DNA of 64,000 nucleotides from Desulfobacterium sp. (GCA_016342325.1 JAEINR010000005.1:62001-126000); one strand, 5' to 3'; positions 1 to 9,846 are shown, counted from the stretch's first letter. Program-made: numbers and translations. The notes: generated from the letters alone by a model not told the origin.

Positions 1-1072
1 TGGTGAAAACGATATCAATGCCGTAGGCGGCAAAATCCAAGCGTTTTCCAAGGATCACCGGATTGTTCGGCATCCGCAGTATGGAAAAGAGATCCTCTTT
101 TGACAGGGAATCAAGGATGCACCGCACCGGAAGCCTGCCGATGAATTCGGATTCAAATCCGAATTCCACCAGATCCTCGGCCGTAAGTTGTTTAAGAACC
201 TTGTTGGCATCTCCGTTTTTTGTAAGGGAAGAGCCAAAGCCCATGGTGTGATGGGTCACCCGTCGGGTGACGATTTCGGCAAGGTCGGAAAAGGCGCCGC
301 TCATGATAAAGAGGATGTTGGCCGTGTTTACCCGGCGCTGACTCCTTTTCCCCGTTCGCTGAAAGCTCTCAAGTTCCTGCATCATGGAGACGGGATCGTG
401 GGGGACCTTGAGATCCACGTCGGTCTCTTCCATGGGTTTCAAAAGCGCCCGCTGCACGCCGGTTCGGGAGATGTCTGCTCCGTGAAGGTTGCGGCTCGAC
501 GCGATCTTGTCGATCTCATCGATATAGATGATGCCGCACTCGGCAAGCTCAATGTCATCATCCGCTTCCTTGACCAGATCCCGGACAAGGTCATCTACAT
601 CTCCGCCCACATAGCCGGTTTCGGAAAACTTGGTGGCATCGGCTTTAACAAAGGGGACGCCGATTCTCTTTGCAATGAGCTTGACCAGATAGGTCTTGCC
701 TACGCCGGTGGGGCCTAGCATGAGAATATTGGATTTGATGCTTCCGGTTATCGTGGCTTCTGAATCCCTGGATAACTCCAAGTGCTTGACCCGGTTGAAG
801 TGGGTGCAGATCTTGGTCGCTAAAACAGACTTGGCCCGCTCCTGTTTCACAATGTATTGATCCAGGTAGGCAATGAGTTCCGTGGGCTTGATGTCGAAGT
901 TTATAAGTTTTTTCCTGCCTTCGGATGTGTCTTTTCCGGAAACCGGCACCTCATTGGGTGCCAGGGAAGGGGAAACAATCTTAACGGTTCCTCCGAACTT
1001 CTTATTGAGAAACTCGCCAAGCTCCTTTTCTATCTTCTTGGGGTCGGGTATATTTTCGTTTTTCTCTTTCAT
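1..1072 (-). CDS. ClpX-family AAA+ ATPase without the zinc-finger domain (3' end outside window)
   Basis: The first about 357 residues of an AAA+ unfoldase most like ClpX. The start is the ATG at 1072. A Walker A motif (GPTGVGKT) and a Walker B (IIYIDEIDKI) are visible, as are the ClpX-type segments GYVGGDVDDLVRDL and SGAFSDLAEIV and the late segment EFIGRLPV. Canonical ClpX begins with a four-cysteine zinc finger that binds adaptors and substrates. Here residues 1-90 carry no such cysteines and instead hold a charged stretch followed by about 40 residues leading into the AAA domain. It is therefore probably a second, specialised ClpX-like protein rather than the main ClpX; no clpP is adjacent. 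The gene continues past base 1, so C-terminal features such as the IGF loop cannot be checked. Confidence 0.85.
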   Translation of the reverse strand, partial: MKEKNENIPDPKKIEKELGEFLNKKFGGTVKIVSPSLAPNEVPVSGKDTSEGRKKLINFDIKPTELIAYLDQYIVKQERAKSVLATKICTHFNRVKHLELSRDSEATITGSIKSNILMLGPTGVGKTYLVKLIAKRIGVPFVKADATKFSETGYVGGDVDDLVRDLVKEADDDIELAECGIIYIDEIDKIASSRNLHGADISRTGVQRALLKPMEETDVDLKVPHDPVSMMQELESFQRTGKRSQRRVNTANILFIMSGAFSDLAEIVTRRVTHHTMGFGSSLTKNGDANKVLKQLTAEDLVEFGFESEFIGRLPVRCILDSLSKEDLFSILRMPNNPVILGKRLDFAAYGIDIVFT

Positions 1073-1094
1073 AGTGATTTAATATAACCACAGG

Positions 1095-1251
1095 CATGGA
1101 TAAATCAAGTTTGTTTGGGTCCCTTTACCTGCTTTTTTGTAAAAAGCATACAGGGCTGTCCCGTGGACCGACGCACCACGGCTGAAGGAATGATTTTTGA
1201 CTTGAACCCCATGGCCCTGCAACCGTGGGGCCGGGCAGGTTCCCAGGTGAT
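1095..1251 (-). ncRNA. Possible structured RNA or long structured leader
   Basis: The 285-base space between tRNA-Leu and the ClpX-like gene is unusually structured when read on the minus strand. A sigma-70-like pair, TTGTCA (around 1276) and TATATC about 16 bases on, is followed by a hairpin GAACC..GGCCC..GGGCC..GGTTC. Next come a perfect 6-bp hairpin CCGTGG/CCACGG (about 1162-1182) and a GCTTTTT/AAAAAGC hairpin near 1130-1148. This could be a small RNA (a 6S-like RNA is one option, unverified) or the 5' leader of the ClpX-like gene. No convincing protein is encoded here. Confidence 0.25.
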
Positions 1252-1356
1252 ATAATGGTGGCAGCATAGGTGACAATTTATGGAAGGTGTTTTCTTCATC
1301 TGATCCTAAATAAAAGAGCCACGAACATTTATGCAATGCGCGCGGCTCTCAGTACC

Positions 1357-1441
1357 TGGTGCCGAAGGGGAGATTTGAACTCCCACGGGTCGCCCCACAC
1401 GCCCCTCAAGCGTGCGTGTCTACCAATTCCACCACTTCGGC
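1357..1441 (-). tRNA. tRNA-Leu (anticodon GAG)
   Basis: An 85-base class II tRNA with a long variable arm. The acceptor stem GCCGAAG/CTTCGGC, D-arm, anticodon stem CACGC/GCGTG with loop TTGAGGG (anticodon GAG), T-arm with GTTCAAATC and an encoded 3' ACCA are all visible. Its layout matches bacterial tRNA-Leu(GAG). Confidence 0.95.
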
Positions 1442-1531
1442 AAACTTTAACTTTTCGCAGGCGAATTGACACCTTCTCCTGTTAGAGAGGGAGGGTTTTA
1501 TATCAATTCAAGCGCAAATATCTACAGCAAG

Positions 1532-1834
1532 TTAGTTACTGTCTGTTCCAGCCGGCTGCTCAATGGGTGCAGGCGAGTCAGTCGTCATTACGGATGTCTG
1601 GGAGCTGTGACCTGACCTGTAAGCAAGGGTGAGGGATGTCAGCATGAAAATGATTGCTATTCCTGTTGTAACTTTACTTAGCAGGGTTGCCGGGCCTGAA
1701 CCGCCGAACAGTGCCTGGGACGAGGCACCACCCAGGGATGCGCCCATTCCGGCGCCTTTCCCCGTCTGGAGTAAAACAATCATGACTAGGAGAATACAGG
1801 CAGTTACGTGTATGGATAATAGTAGGGTATTCAT
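1532..1834 (-). CDS. secG: Preprotein translocase subunit SecG
   Basis: A 100-residue inner-membrane protein, the accessory subunit of the SecYEG channel that assists export of unfolded proteins. It shows the SecG signature: an N-terminal transmembrane helix, the segment LLQTGKGAGMGASLGG followed by SSQALFGGSG, and a second helix (about residues 55-75). The polar tail is short. It is the last gene of a tpiA-secG pair, starting 5 bases after the tpiA stop, and it is followed by tRNA-Leu on the same strand. Confidence 0.95.
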   Translation of the reverse strand: MNTLLLSIHVTACILLVMIVLLQTGKGAGMGASLGGASSQALFGGSGPATLLSKVTTGIAIIFMLTSLTLAYRSGHSSQTSVMTTDSPAPIEQPAGTDSN

Positions 1835-1839
1835 ATTTT

Positions 1840-2598
1840 TTATCTATCATACCTTATGATTTGAATAAATGCATCAACGTCAAGACTTGCTCCGCCAACC
1901 AGAGCACCGTCAACATCGTCCAGGGCCATCAGTTCCGAGGCATTTTTAGGTTTAACAGAGCCACCATACAGTATCCGGATTGACATCGCAAGTTCATTTC
2001 CAAATAATCTGTTGATCAAAGATCGAATGTACTCGTGGATCCCAGCCACCTGTTCAGGTGTTGCCGTCTTACCGGTTCCTATGGCCCAAACCGGTTCGTA
2101 GGCCAGAACAAGAGTACCCAAATCCCTGGAACAAAGGCTGTTTAACCCATTTGTTATCTGTTTGTCAAGAACAGAAAAAGTTTTATCATCAGCCCTTTGC
2201 TCTTCTGTTTCTCCGATGCAGAGAATCGGAATGAGGTCAGCGTCAATGGATGCTTTTACCTTCTTGCACACAGCGTCATCGGTTTCACCAAAGTACTGCC
2301 GACGTTCGGAGTGACCAATGATGGCATAATCGGCTCCGGCGGCTTTGACCATGCCTGGCGAGACTTCCCCGGTGAAGGCGCCCTCGGTTTCATGGAAGAG
2401 ATTCTGGACACCTAACTTTACGTTGGACTCCGCCAACACCCCAGAAACAAGGGGAAGACTCAGAAAAGTGGGGGCGATCATGATATCGGTATTAACAATA
2501 TCGGATGCAAGTTCAGCCAGGCGGGTTGCTGCAGCAACCGCTTCCGGTCCGGTCTTATACATCTTCCAGTTGCCCGCGATTAACGGTGTTCTGCTCAT
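1840..2598 (-). CDS. tpiA: Triosephosphate isomerase
   Basis: A cytosolic glycolytic enzyme of 252 residues that interconverts dihydroxyacetone phosphate and glyceraldehyde 3-phosphate. The family length is normal. Active-site motifs are intact: GNWKM with Lys12, IIGHSERR with the catalytic His, LAYEPVWAIGTG with the catalytic Glu, and the phosphate-binding YGGSV near the C terminus. It lies between gap and secG. The usual order in many bacteria is gap-pgk-tpiA-secG, but no pgk is present between gap and tpiA here. Confidence 0.97.
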   Translation of the reverse strand: MSRTPLIAGNWKMYKTGPEAVAAATRLAELASDIVNTDIMIAPTFLSLPLVSGVLAESNVKLGVQNLFHETEGAFTGEVSPGMVKAAGADYAIIGHSERRQYFGETDDAVCKKVKASIDADLIPILCIGETEEQRADDKTFSVLDKQITNGLNSLCSRDLGTLVLAYEPVWAIGTGKTATPEQVAGIHEYIRSLINRLFGNELAMSIRILYGGSVKPKNASELMALDDVDGALVGGASLDVDAFIQIIRYDR

Positions 2599-2651
2599 AA
2601 TGATTTCCTTAGATAATTACAAGATTCAGGCAAGTGTTGTCTCCCTGGTCC

Positions 2652-3662
<1,011 letters not shown>

Positions 3663-3731
3663 TTACCTCCTGAACGATGATTGTATAATTAATGGCGGGT
3701 AGGAGCCTGGTACCCGTTCATGGGTAAGCGG

Positions 3732-4145
3732 TTATGCCCTTTTACTTCCTTTCAGGATTCCGCTTGCAAGGGAAATACTCTTTTTTCCATGCTCTACCAA
3801 GGTTGCTGCTGCCGTTGACAGGTCCTGCTTTTCCCTGATGGCGAGGGCTTTTAGAAGAATAGGGAGGTTGACCCCCGATATCACTTCAATGGCTCCCTCC
3901 TCAAGGAAAGAGTAGCTTAAGTTAGAAGGGGTGCCGCCGAACATGTCGGTGAATATGATGACCCCTTCGTCGTTGTTAACCTTTTTAATGCCGTTCTTGA
4001 TTTTTTTGATCAAAGAATCTGCGGGTTCCTTAATATCAATTGAAACCGACACGATGTTCTCTAGGGTTGAATCAAGTATAAATTCTGCAGACTCAATCAG
4101 AGCCTCACCAAGTGTTGAATGTGTGACTATCAAAATTCCTGTCAT
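3732..4145 (-). CDS. PTS mannose-family EIIA component
   Basis: A 137-residue single-domain EIIA protein of the mannose/fructose family, which carries phosphate on a histidine in phosphotransfer relays. The N terminus GILIVTHSTLGEAL contains the phospho-acceptor (His9), and the FTDMFGGTPSNLS motif is typical of the family. Its start overlaps the rapZ stop by 4 bases, so the two are translationally coupled. No EIIB, EIIC or EIID gene is nearby, so a regulatory rather than transport role is likely. In related bacteria ptsH and ptsI often follow, but here gap comes next. Confidence 0.9.
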   Translation of the reverse strand: MTGILIVTHSTLGEALIESAEFILDSTLENIVSVSIDIKEPADSLIKKIKNGIKKVNNDEGVIIFTDMFGGTPSNLSYSFLEEGAIEVISGVNLPILLKALAIREKQDLSTAAATLVEHGKKSISLASGILKGSKRA

Positions 4146-5023
4146 TGCTCTTTTATGTCCCTGTCTATGTCTCTGTGGATAATGCCGGGTTCAAACCCCT
4201 TTTGGCCCAGGTGTTCGAAAATGCGCCTTGCAATAGCTACGCTTCTGTGACGGCCTCCGGTACACCCAACAGCTATGGTAAGATACGCCTTCCCCTCTTG
4301 TGTGTAAAGCGGAATTAGATAATCTAGGAGATTTAGGTATTTCTCCAGGAAGAGTTTGGCGGGCCTGGTTGACAATACAAATTCTTGAACGTCTGCGGAT
4401 TCTCCATTCTGCTCCTTGAGTTCCGGTACAAAAAAAGGATTGGAGAGAAACCGCATGTCACAGACAAGGTCGGCATCGTTGGGGCTTCCGTATTTAAAGC
4501 CAAAGGAGAGGACGTTGATCTTCATAGACACCCGTTTATGGGAATGTCTTTCTGCAAGCTGTTGGATTTCGGCTTTCAGTTTATGAACATTATAATTACT
4601 GGTGTCGATGACCCGCTTTGAAACCCTTCGAATGGGGCCCATGGCGGTTATTTCCGATTTTATGCTCTCAATAAGGCTCTTGTCAGGACTGACCGGGTGG
4701 TGGCGTCGGGTCTGGCTGTACCGTTTGAGAAGGGTGTTTTGATCCGCCTCAAGAAAGATGATTTCCGGTCGATGCCCCTTTTTTTTCAATGCCTCCAATA
4801 TGGAGGCGAATCGGGGTAAAAAACTGGATGCCCGGATGTCCATGACAAAGGCAAATCCGTTGATCCCGGGATCATCCTCCAGGGGAAGATCGAGAAACTT
4901 CGGCAGGAGCTCAATGGGCATGTTATCGACGCAGTAAAAGCCTGCGTCTTCAAATGCCGCCATGGCTGTGCTCTTTCCCGATCCTGAAAGACCGGTGATG
5001 ATGAAGAGTTCTTGATGATTCAT
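4142..5023 (-). CDS. rapZ: RNase adapter / nucleotide-binding protein RapZ
   Basis: A 293-residue P-loop protein. The Walker A is GLSGSGKS (residues about 13-20). The characteristic C-terminal domain begins around residue 165 and holds the FGFKYG, DMRFLSNP and VGCTGGRHRSV motifs. In enterobacteria RapZ binds the small RNA GlmZ and controls amino-sugar synthesis. In other phyla its exact role is less certain. It sits directly after ptsN (stop and start abut) inside the rpoN cluster, its classical position. Confidence 0.95.
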   Translation of the reverse strand: MNHQELFIITGLSGSGKSTAMAAFEDAGFYCVDNMPIELLPKFLDLPLEDDPGINGFAFVMDIRASSFLPRFASILEALKKKGHRPEIIFLEADQNTLLKRYSQTRRHHPVSPDKSLIESIKSEITAMGPIRRVSKRVIDTSNYNVHKLKAEIQQLAERHSHKRVSMKINVLSFGFKYGSPNDADLVCDMRFLSNPFFVPELKEQNGESADVQEFVLSTRPAKLFLEKYLNLLDYLIPLYTQEGKAYLTIAVGCTGGRHRSVAIARRIFEHLGQKGFEPGIIHRDIDRDIKEQ

Positions 5024-5482
5024 TTAGAACTCTTCATCAATTTCATGGATGATTTCCTGAATTTCATCGATGGATTCCGCTTTGATCAGACTCTCTTTAA
5101 AATGGTCTTTTTTGAGAAGTTTTGAAATCTGTGCCAGAACCTTGAGGTGGCTTCCCGTTGAATTTTCAGGCGTGATCAGCAGGAAAAAGATATGGACGGG
5201 TTTGTTGTCCAGGGAGTCAAATTCAACGCCCTTGCGGCTCAAACCAAAACCGACAACAATGGATTGGACGGAGGCGAGCTTTCCGTGTGGAATACCGATC
5301 CCGCCTCCAATCCCCGTGCTACCGAGTTGTTCCCTTTCCAAAAGTACCCTGACGATCTCATCGCTTCCGGTCTGAGCCAGGGGGGCGACCGAAGCCGCCA
5401 ATTCTTCCAACACCCCTTTTTTGTCCGAGGAGGAAAGATTGGGGATGATCGCACCCCTGGGTAAAATATCTGATAGTTTCAT
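5024..5482 (-). CDS. ptsN: PTS IIA-like nitrogen regulatory protein PtsN (EIIA-Ntr)
   Basis: A 152-residue EIIA of the fructose/nitrogen family. The phosphorylatable histidine is His66 in GGGIGIPHGK, and the family motif FFLLITPENSTGSHLKVLAQISKLL follows (shown in part: ITPENS...HLKVLA). PtsN links the nitrogen PTS to potassium and carbon/nitrogen control and is commonly encoded downstream of rpoN and hpf, as here. It is read after hpf with a 24-base gap and abuts rapZ. Confidence 0.95.
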   Translation of the reverse strand: MKLSDILPRGAIIPNLSSSDKKGVLEELAASVAPLAQTGSDEIVRVLLEREQLGSTGIGGGIGIPHGKLASVQSIVVGFGLSRKGVEFDSLDNKPVHIFFLLITPENSTGSHLKVLAQISKLLKKDHFKESLIKAESIDEIQEIIHEIDEEF

Positions 5483-5506
5483 AGAATCCTGGTCATTTGT
5501 AAATCG

Positions 5507-6046
5507 TTATCTGCGGGGCTGGATCAGTCCGAGCTTGCCATCTTTGCGCCTGTAGAGAACGTTGACTCGTTCCGTCCTCGCATTGCTGAATACAAAAAAG
5601 TTATCCTTCCCTGAGTTAAGCTCCTCGACGGCGTCATCGATATCAATGGGTTTGAAATCGATGGCTTCCATGATCACTTCCGGGGTTGATGAGGTTTCTG
5701 AAACCTCAGGGGGAGTGAGGGTGATGCCGTTATCCTTGATGCTCGTCTTGTCGCCGGACATGTGGCGCCGCACCTTTTCTTTGTTCTTCTTTATCTGGGC
5801 TGAAATCTTGTCCATGAGGGTGTCGATGGAGGAGTACATATTTTCAGACTCCTCCTTTGCATGGATCTTCAATCGATCGCAAGTCAGCGTTATCTCCGCA
5901 ATGTGCCGTATCTTTTCCACGGACAGCACCACGTTTGCTTCTCCAGGACTTTCCAGCATCTTGTCAAACCGGTCCACCTTTTTCTGAACATAGGATTTTA
6001 ATGCATCGGAGGGATCAATTCTTTTAAACGTTACGGATGTGTGCAT
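5507..6046 (-). CDS. hpf: Ribosome hibernation promoting factor, long form
   Basis: A 179-residue long-type HPF that dimerises 70S ribosomes into inactive 100S particles in stationary phase. The N-terminal S30AE domain (MHTSVTFKRID..., about residues 1-100) and the C-terminal dimerisation domain (EAIDFKPIDIDDAVEEL...GLIQPRR, about 125-179) are both present. I chose the ATG at 6046 because a good AGGGAGG-type site (complement of cctccct) sits just upstream and the family starts there. A longer in-frame extension would only run into rpoN. It follows rpoN by 10 bases. Confidence 0.93.
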   Translation of the reverse strand: MHTSVTFKRIDPSDALKSYVQKKVDRFDKMLESPGEANVVLSVEKIRHIAEITLTCDRLKIHAKEESENMYSSIDTLMDKISAQIKKNKEKVRRHMSGDKTSIKDNGITLTPPEVSETSSTPEVIMEAIDFKPIDIDDAVEELNSGKDNFFVFSNARTERVNVLYRRKDGKLGLIQPRR

Positions 6047-6056
6047 AAAAACCTCC

Positions 6057-7499
6057 CTAAAATTGTTTGCGTTTACTAGACGGAAGAATGTGAAGCATCT
6101 CCCTGTATTTGGCAACGGTTCTTCGGGCTATGTTGATGTTGGCCTCTTTCAGCAATTCTGTGAGTTTTTTGTCGCTGTAAGGGCGCTGGGGATCCTCACT
6201 GTCAATGATCTGCTTGATCTTATCCTTGACACTGGCCGAGGCCATGGAATCCTCCCCGTTTGATCTGGATATGGAGCTGTTAAAAAAATACTTTAGCTCA
6301 AACAATCCCTGGGGGGTGTAGGCATATTTGTTGGTGGTGACACGGCTGATGGTGGATTCATGCATCTCAATATCTTCGGCAACGTCCCTCAGGATCATGG
6401 GTTTCAGGTGGGTTATCCCCTTCATAAAGAATTCCCGTTGGAACTTGATAATGCTCTCCATGACCGAGTAGATTGTCTTCTGGCGCTGGTGGATGCTCTT
6501 TATGAGCCAGGAAGCGCTTTGCATCTTCTCGTTGAGATAGGTCTTGGCCTCCTTTGAAATTTCAGTGCCGTTGGATACGGCATCCTTGTACACCCGGTTG
6601 ATTCGAAGCTTGGGCAGGCCATCGTCGTTCATAACGATCTTGAATTCATCGACCTCCCGGTATACGTATATGTCCGGAATGATATAGTGGGGCTCTTCCG
6701 TGCTGAACTCACGGCCGGGTTTCGGCTCCAGGCATTTAATGACATTGACGGCTGAAACCACATGGTCGATGGATATCCCAAGATCCTTGGCAATCTTCTT
6801 GTAGTTTTTGTTCTCAAGGTTTTTTATGTGGTTGGTGATGATTTTCTCAAGTATAGGGTTATCAATGCCCAGGAGGGCTATCTGTATGAGAAGCGCCTCC
6901 CTCAGATCCCTGGCACAGACGCCGGGGGGGTCAAAGGTATGCATTTTTTTCAACATGGCTTCCACGGCTTGAACCTCGAAGGGGCCGGATTCAGCAATCT
7001 CCTCCACCGGGGCGCACAGGTAGCCGTCAAGGTCGAGGTTGCCGATGATCATGCTTCCGATATGCTCCTCTTCATCGGTGGGACTGCTCATGAGAAGCTG
7101 CCACTGGAGATGGCTATCCAGGGTCTTTTTAGCTGAGGTAAAGGCCTCGTAGTTCGGCGCTTCAGAGTAGTCCCGTTCGGTGTGAACCCTGCCCGTGGAG
7201 TTGTATTCGTTGATGTAACTCTCCCAATCGGTGTCAGGGGCTACCTTTTCATCAATGGTGACCTCTTTTATGGTCTCTTCGCTTGAATCGTTCTTTGCTT
7301 CGACATCCGGAGACTCCTCAGGGGGTTGAAGCTCCTGCACCCTCTCTTCAAGGGCGGGGTTCTCCTCAAGCTCCTGCTGGATCATCCCTGCAAGTTCAAG
7401 GCGGGAGAGCTGAAGAAGTTTAATTGCCTGCTGCAACTGGGGGGTCATCACCAACTGCTGGGTCAGGATCAAGTTTTGTTGTAGTCCTAATAATGCCAT
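6057..7499 (-). CDS. rpoN: RNA polymerase sigma-54 factor
   Basis: A 480-residue sigma-54. Region I is glutamine-rich (QQLVMTPQLQQAIKLLQLSRLEL). An acidic region II (about 55-100) and a long core-binding region III follow. The C-terminal HTH and the RpoN box ARRTVAKYREML bind the -24 element. It directs polymerase to -24/-12 promoters and needs AAA+ activators. A PilR-like activator (16521-17918) and two good -24/-12 sites in front of pilus genes lie in the same window. It starts 2 bases after the lptB stop. Confidence 0.97.
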   Translation of the reverse strand: MALLGLQQNLILTQQLVMTPQLQQAIKLLQLSRLELAGMIQQELEENPALEERVQELQPPEESPDVEAKNDSSEETIKEVTIDEKVAPDTDWESYINEYNSTGRVHTERDYSEAPNYEAFTSAKKTLDSHLQWQLLMSSPTDEEEHIGSMIIGNLDLDGYLCAPVEEIAESGPFEVQAVEAMLKKMHTFDPPGVCARDLREALLIQIALLGIDNPILEKIITNHIKNLENKNYKKIAKDLGISIDHVVSAVNVIKCLEPKPGREFSTEEPHYIIPDIYVYREVDEFKIVMNDDGLPKLRINRVYKDAVSNGTEISKEAKTYLNEKMQSASWLIKSIHQRQKTIYSVMESIIKFQREFFMKGITHLKPMILRDVAEDIEMHESTISRVTTNKYAYTPQGLFELKYFFNSSISRSNGEDSMASASVKDKIKQIIDSEDPQRPYSDKKLTELLKEANINIARRTVAKYREMLHILPSSKRKQF

Positions 7500-7501
7500 A
7501 A

Positions 7502-8224
7502 TTAGAGCCTAAATTTCTCTCCAAGATAGATTCTTCTTGCAATTTCGCTTGAAATGATCTTTTCAGGGGGGCCTGATTCGATCACGGTTCCCTGGTTCAT
7601 GATATATGCGGAATTGCACACACCCAGGGTTTCTCTAACGTTGTGGTCGGATATAAGAACGCCAATCCCCCGCTCTGTGAGCTGGGTGATGATCTTCTGG
7701 ATATCCGACACAGCCAAGGGGTCGATCCCGGCAAAGGGTTCATCCAACAGGATGAACTGGGGATCGGTTGCAAGCACCCTTGCAATTTCAAGCCGCCTTC
7801 GCTCTCCCCCGGACAAAACACTTGCCTTTTGATCTGCAAGGCGGGAGATGCCCAGTTCCTCCATGAGCCGGTCTGCTTTTCCCTGGATGTCAGGGTCGAC
7901 ATCCGGAAGCACTTCCAGGATCGCCGTAATGTTCTGTCGCACGGTGAGTTTTCTGAAGATGGACGCCTCCTGGGGTAGGTAGCCAATGCCTTTTCTTGCC
8001 CTCATGTACATTGGATAGTCTGTTATGTCGCTCCGGTCAAGGAAAACCTGACCTTTGTCAGGCTGAATCATCCCCACGGCCATGTAAAAAGTGGTTGTTT
8101 TACCCGCGCCGTTGGGCCCGAGAAGCCCGGTTACCTCACCCTGGTTGACAACGACCTCGACCCCGTTCACCACAGGCCGTCCATTATAGATCTTGACCAG
8201 TTTATTAAGAACAAGGCTTATCAT
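7502..8224 (-). CDS. lptB: LPS export ABC transporter ATPase LptB
   Basis: A 240-residue cytoplasmic ATPase that powers extraction of lipopolysaccharide from the inner membrane by LptFG. It has a Walker A GPNGAGKTT, a Q-loop GYLPQEASIFRKLTV typical of LptB, a signature LSGGERRR, a Walker B FILLDEPFAGIDP and the switch His in LISDHNVRET. The start overlaps the lptA stop by 4 bases, and lptC-lptA-lptB are contiguous. This is the conserved rpoN-linked LPS export block. Confidence 0.97.
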   Translation of the reverse strand: MISLVLNKLVKIYNGRPVVNGVEVVVNQGEVTGLLGPNGAGKTTTFYMAVGMIQPDKGQVFLDRSDITDYPMYMRARKGIGYLPQEASIFRKLTVRQNITAILEVLPDVDPDIQGKADRLMEELGISRLADQKASVLSGGERRRLEIARVLATDPQFILLDEPFAGIDPLAVSDIQKIITQLTERGIGVLISDHNVRETLGVCNSAYIMNQGTVIESGPPEKIISSEIARRIYLGEKFRL

Positions 8225-8754
8225 TCAACCTCTTTCTTATCGATTTTATCGTTGGCGTTAAAGAGCGCTTCAACACGCTTTTTCTTTCCGCTCTCCACAA
8301 CAACCCTGCCGTTGTTTTTAAACACGGTGATCTTTTTACCCGTGACAAAGCTTTCACCGGTAATCACCTTTGGAGAGCCGCCGGTAAGGATCAGCGTCTG
8401 GTTTACGGTGGTGAACACGGCCTTTTCTGCAAAGGCCTTTCGATCACCGGAGATAAATCGAACACTCCCCGTGGCAAGTATCTCTTTGATGTTTTGCTCG
8501 TCTTCTTTAGCCAGGTTTTTCTTCTCTTCGTCTTTATATAGGAAAACCTTGATTGAGTCTGCGTGGACAACGGAATCCCGGCTGGTTGCCTTGGCGTTGC
8601 CGACAAACTCGACAAAGGCGGTATCCCGTTCGGATATCATGGTGTCCGAGGTTACGTGAAGGCTTCTGTCCTCCGGAATCGTATCTTCGGCAGCCCAAAG
8701 GGCAACAGGGTTAAGAATTACCGTCCATACCACTAAAAAAATCAAATGTTTCAC
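8221..8754 (-). CDS. lptA: Lipopolysaccharide transport periplasmic protein LptA
   Basis: A 177-residue periplasmic OstA-type beta-jellyroll protein that forms the LPS bridge between LptC and LptD. It has a signal peptide (KHLIFLVVWTVILNPVALWA) with cleavage probably after WAA. Then comes the LptA pattern: LHVTSDTMISERDTAFVEFVGNA... and repeated strands, including SVRFISGDRKAFAEKAVFT. It begins inside the end of lptC (44-base overlap) and overlaps lptB by 4 bases. The sequence is divergent but the context is decisive. Confidence 0.9.
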   Translation of the reverse strand: MKHLIFLVVWTVILNPVALWAAEDTIPEDRSLHVTSDTMISERDTAFVEFVGNAKATSRDSVVHADSIKVFLYKDEEKKNLAKEDEQNIKEILATGSVRFISGDRKAFAEKAVFTTVNQTLILTGGSPKVITGESFVTGKKITVFKNNGRVVVESGKKKRVEALFNANDKIDKKEVE

Positions 8755-9316
8755 TGAATCTTCCTCTTACATTTCCTTTGAGCCTAGTCGTGCTCCTGTT
8801 GAGATCCGTCTCCATTGCATCGGCTTCAAGGAGGGATTCCTTATCCATGATCCTGATATGGACCGTTGAATAGAGTATATGTCTTTTCTTGTCATAATGC
8901 AACTCGTCAGTTTCCAGGGTATACGCTCCATGGGTGACAACGACCTTATCCGAAAAGGTCATGTCATGGGTCGTGGTATCAAGGGTTCCCCTGGCGGAAG
9001 AGAGGTTGACCTTGCCGCCGTTTTCCATGAAAAAGACCACATTGACGTCCGCCATCACAGCCCTGTTCTTATCCTTCAGAAGTTTTGCAGAGGAGGCATC
9101 CAAGGTCCACTCCTTGATCCCGTTCCTTGTGGAGGTCTGGTGCATTGAGTTCAGCATCAGAGCGGCCTTGGAGTCGATGGAGATCTCCTTGAGCACGATT
9201 TCTCCGGAGGTGAGCTTCTCTTTGTAGTAAAGTGCTACCAGGCCGACGGATAGGAAAACAAGGAGAAGAACAAAAATTGCCTTGACGGTTCTTGGAGCGT
9301 CTCGCTTAAACATCAT
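8711..9316 (-). CDS. lptC: LPS export system protein LptC
   Basis: A 201-residue bitopic inner-membrane protein that receives LPS from LptB2FG and passes it to LptA. A single N-terminal helix (about residues 10-30: VKAIFVLLLVFLSVGLVALY) is followed by a periplasmic LptC/YrbK domain with motifs such as WTLDASSAKLLKDKN and SARGTLDTTTHDMTFSDKV. It starts at an ATGATG overlapping the kdsC stop and overlaps lptA at its end, so the genes are tightly coupled. Confidence 0.9.
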   Translation of the reverse strand: MMFKRDAPRTVKAIFVLLLVFLSVGLVALYYKEKLTSGEIVLKEISIDSKAALMLNSMHQTSTRNGIKEWTLDASSAKLLKDKNRAVMADVNVVFFMENGGKVNLSSARGTLDTTTHDMTFSDKVVVTHGAYTLETDELHYDKKRHILYSTVHIRIMDKESLLEADAMETDLNRSTTRLKGNVRGRFSETFDFFSGMDGNS

Positions 9317-9846
9317 TGGGAGAACCTGGCCACAATCCCATCCCAGAGTCCCTTGGACTTTAATACGTCTTCACACACCTGGCGGATCGCACCCTCTCCG
9401 CCCCGCTGGGGGGTGATGATTCGGGCGACTTTTTTAACATCCGGGGAGGCGTCGAAAACGGTGATGGCAAGCCCCACCCGCTTCATTACGCAGAGGTCGG
9501 GCAGGTCATCTCCTGCAAACGCCGTTTCCCCGGCCGTAATCCCGGTCTGGGCAAGTATTGCTTCAAGGGCCGAAACCTTGTCTATGATGCCGTCAAAGAG
9601 AAGATCGATACCAAGGTTGTTGCATCTTGCAACAAGGGCATTGGATCTGCGGCCGGTGATGATCCCGACCCGAATCCCCGCATCCATTAGCAGTCGCAGG
9701 CCAAGGCCGTCTTTTACGCTGAAGCTCTTTATTTCGTCCCCTTGGTCGGTGTAGGTGACGGTGCCACGGGTAAGGACGCCGTCCACATCAAGAAGGAGGA
9801 GTTTTAGATTACTTAACTTTTCCTGAACGTCGGAAGGATGATTCAT
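9313..9846 (-). CDS. kdsC: 3-deoxy-D-manno-octulosonate 8-phosphate phosphatase KdsC
   Basis: A 177-residue HAD-family phosphatase that makes free Kdo for the inner LPS core. The nucleophile motif is [11 protein letters not shown] (Asp20, Asp22). IITGRRS and the Mg-binding [17 protein letters not shown] are present. There is no cap domain, as expected for the tetrameric KdsC subgroup. It overlaps kdsA upstream and lptC downstream by 4 bases each. Confidence 0.95.
   Translation of the reverse strand: MNHPSDVQEKLSNLKLLLLDVDGVLTRGTVTYTDQGDEIKSFSVKDGLGLRLLMDAGIRVGIITGRRSNALVARCNNLGIDLLFDGIIDKVSALEAILAQTGITAGETAFAGDDLPDLCVMKRVGLAITVFDASPDVKKVARIITPQRGGEGAIRQVCEDVLKSKGLWDGIVARFSQ

Noticed and set aside
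188-718. A 176-codon open frame on the plus strand
   Set aside because: It lies wholly opposite the ClpX-like gene, whose motifs are clear; this is a complementary-strand shadow.
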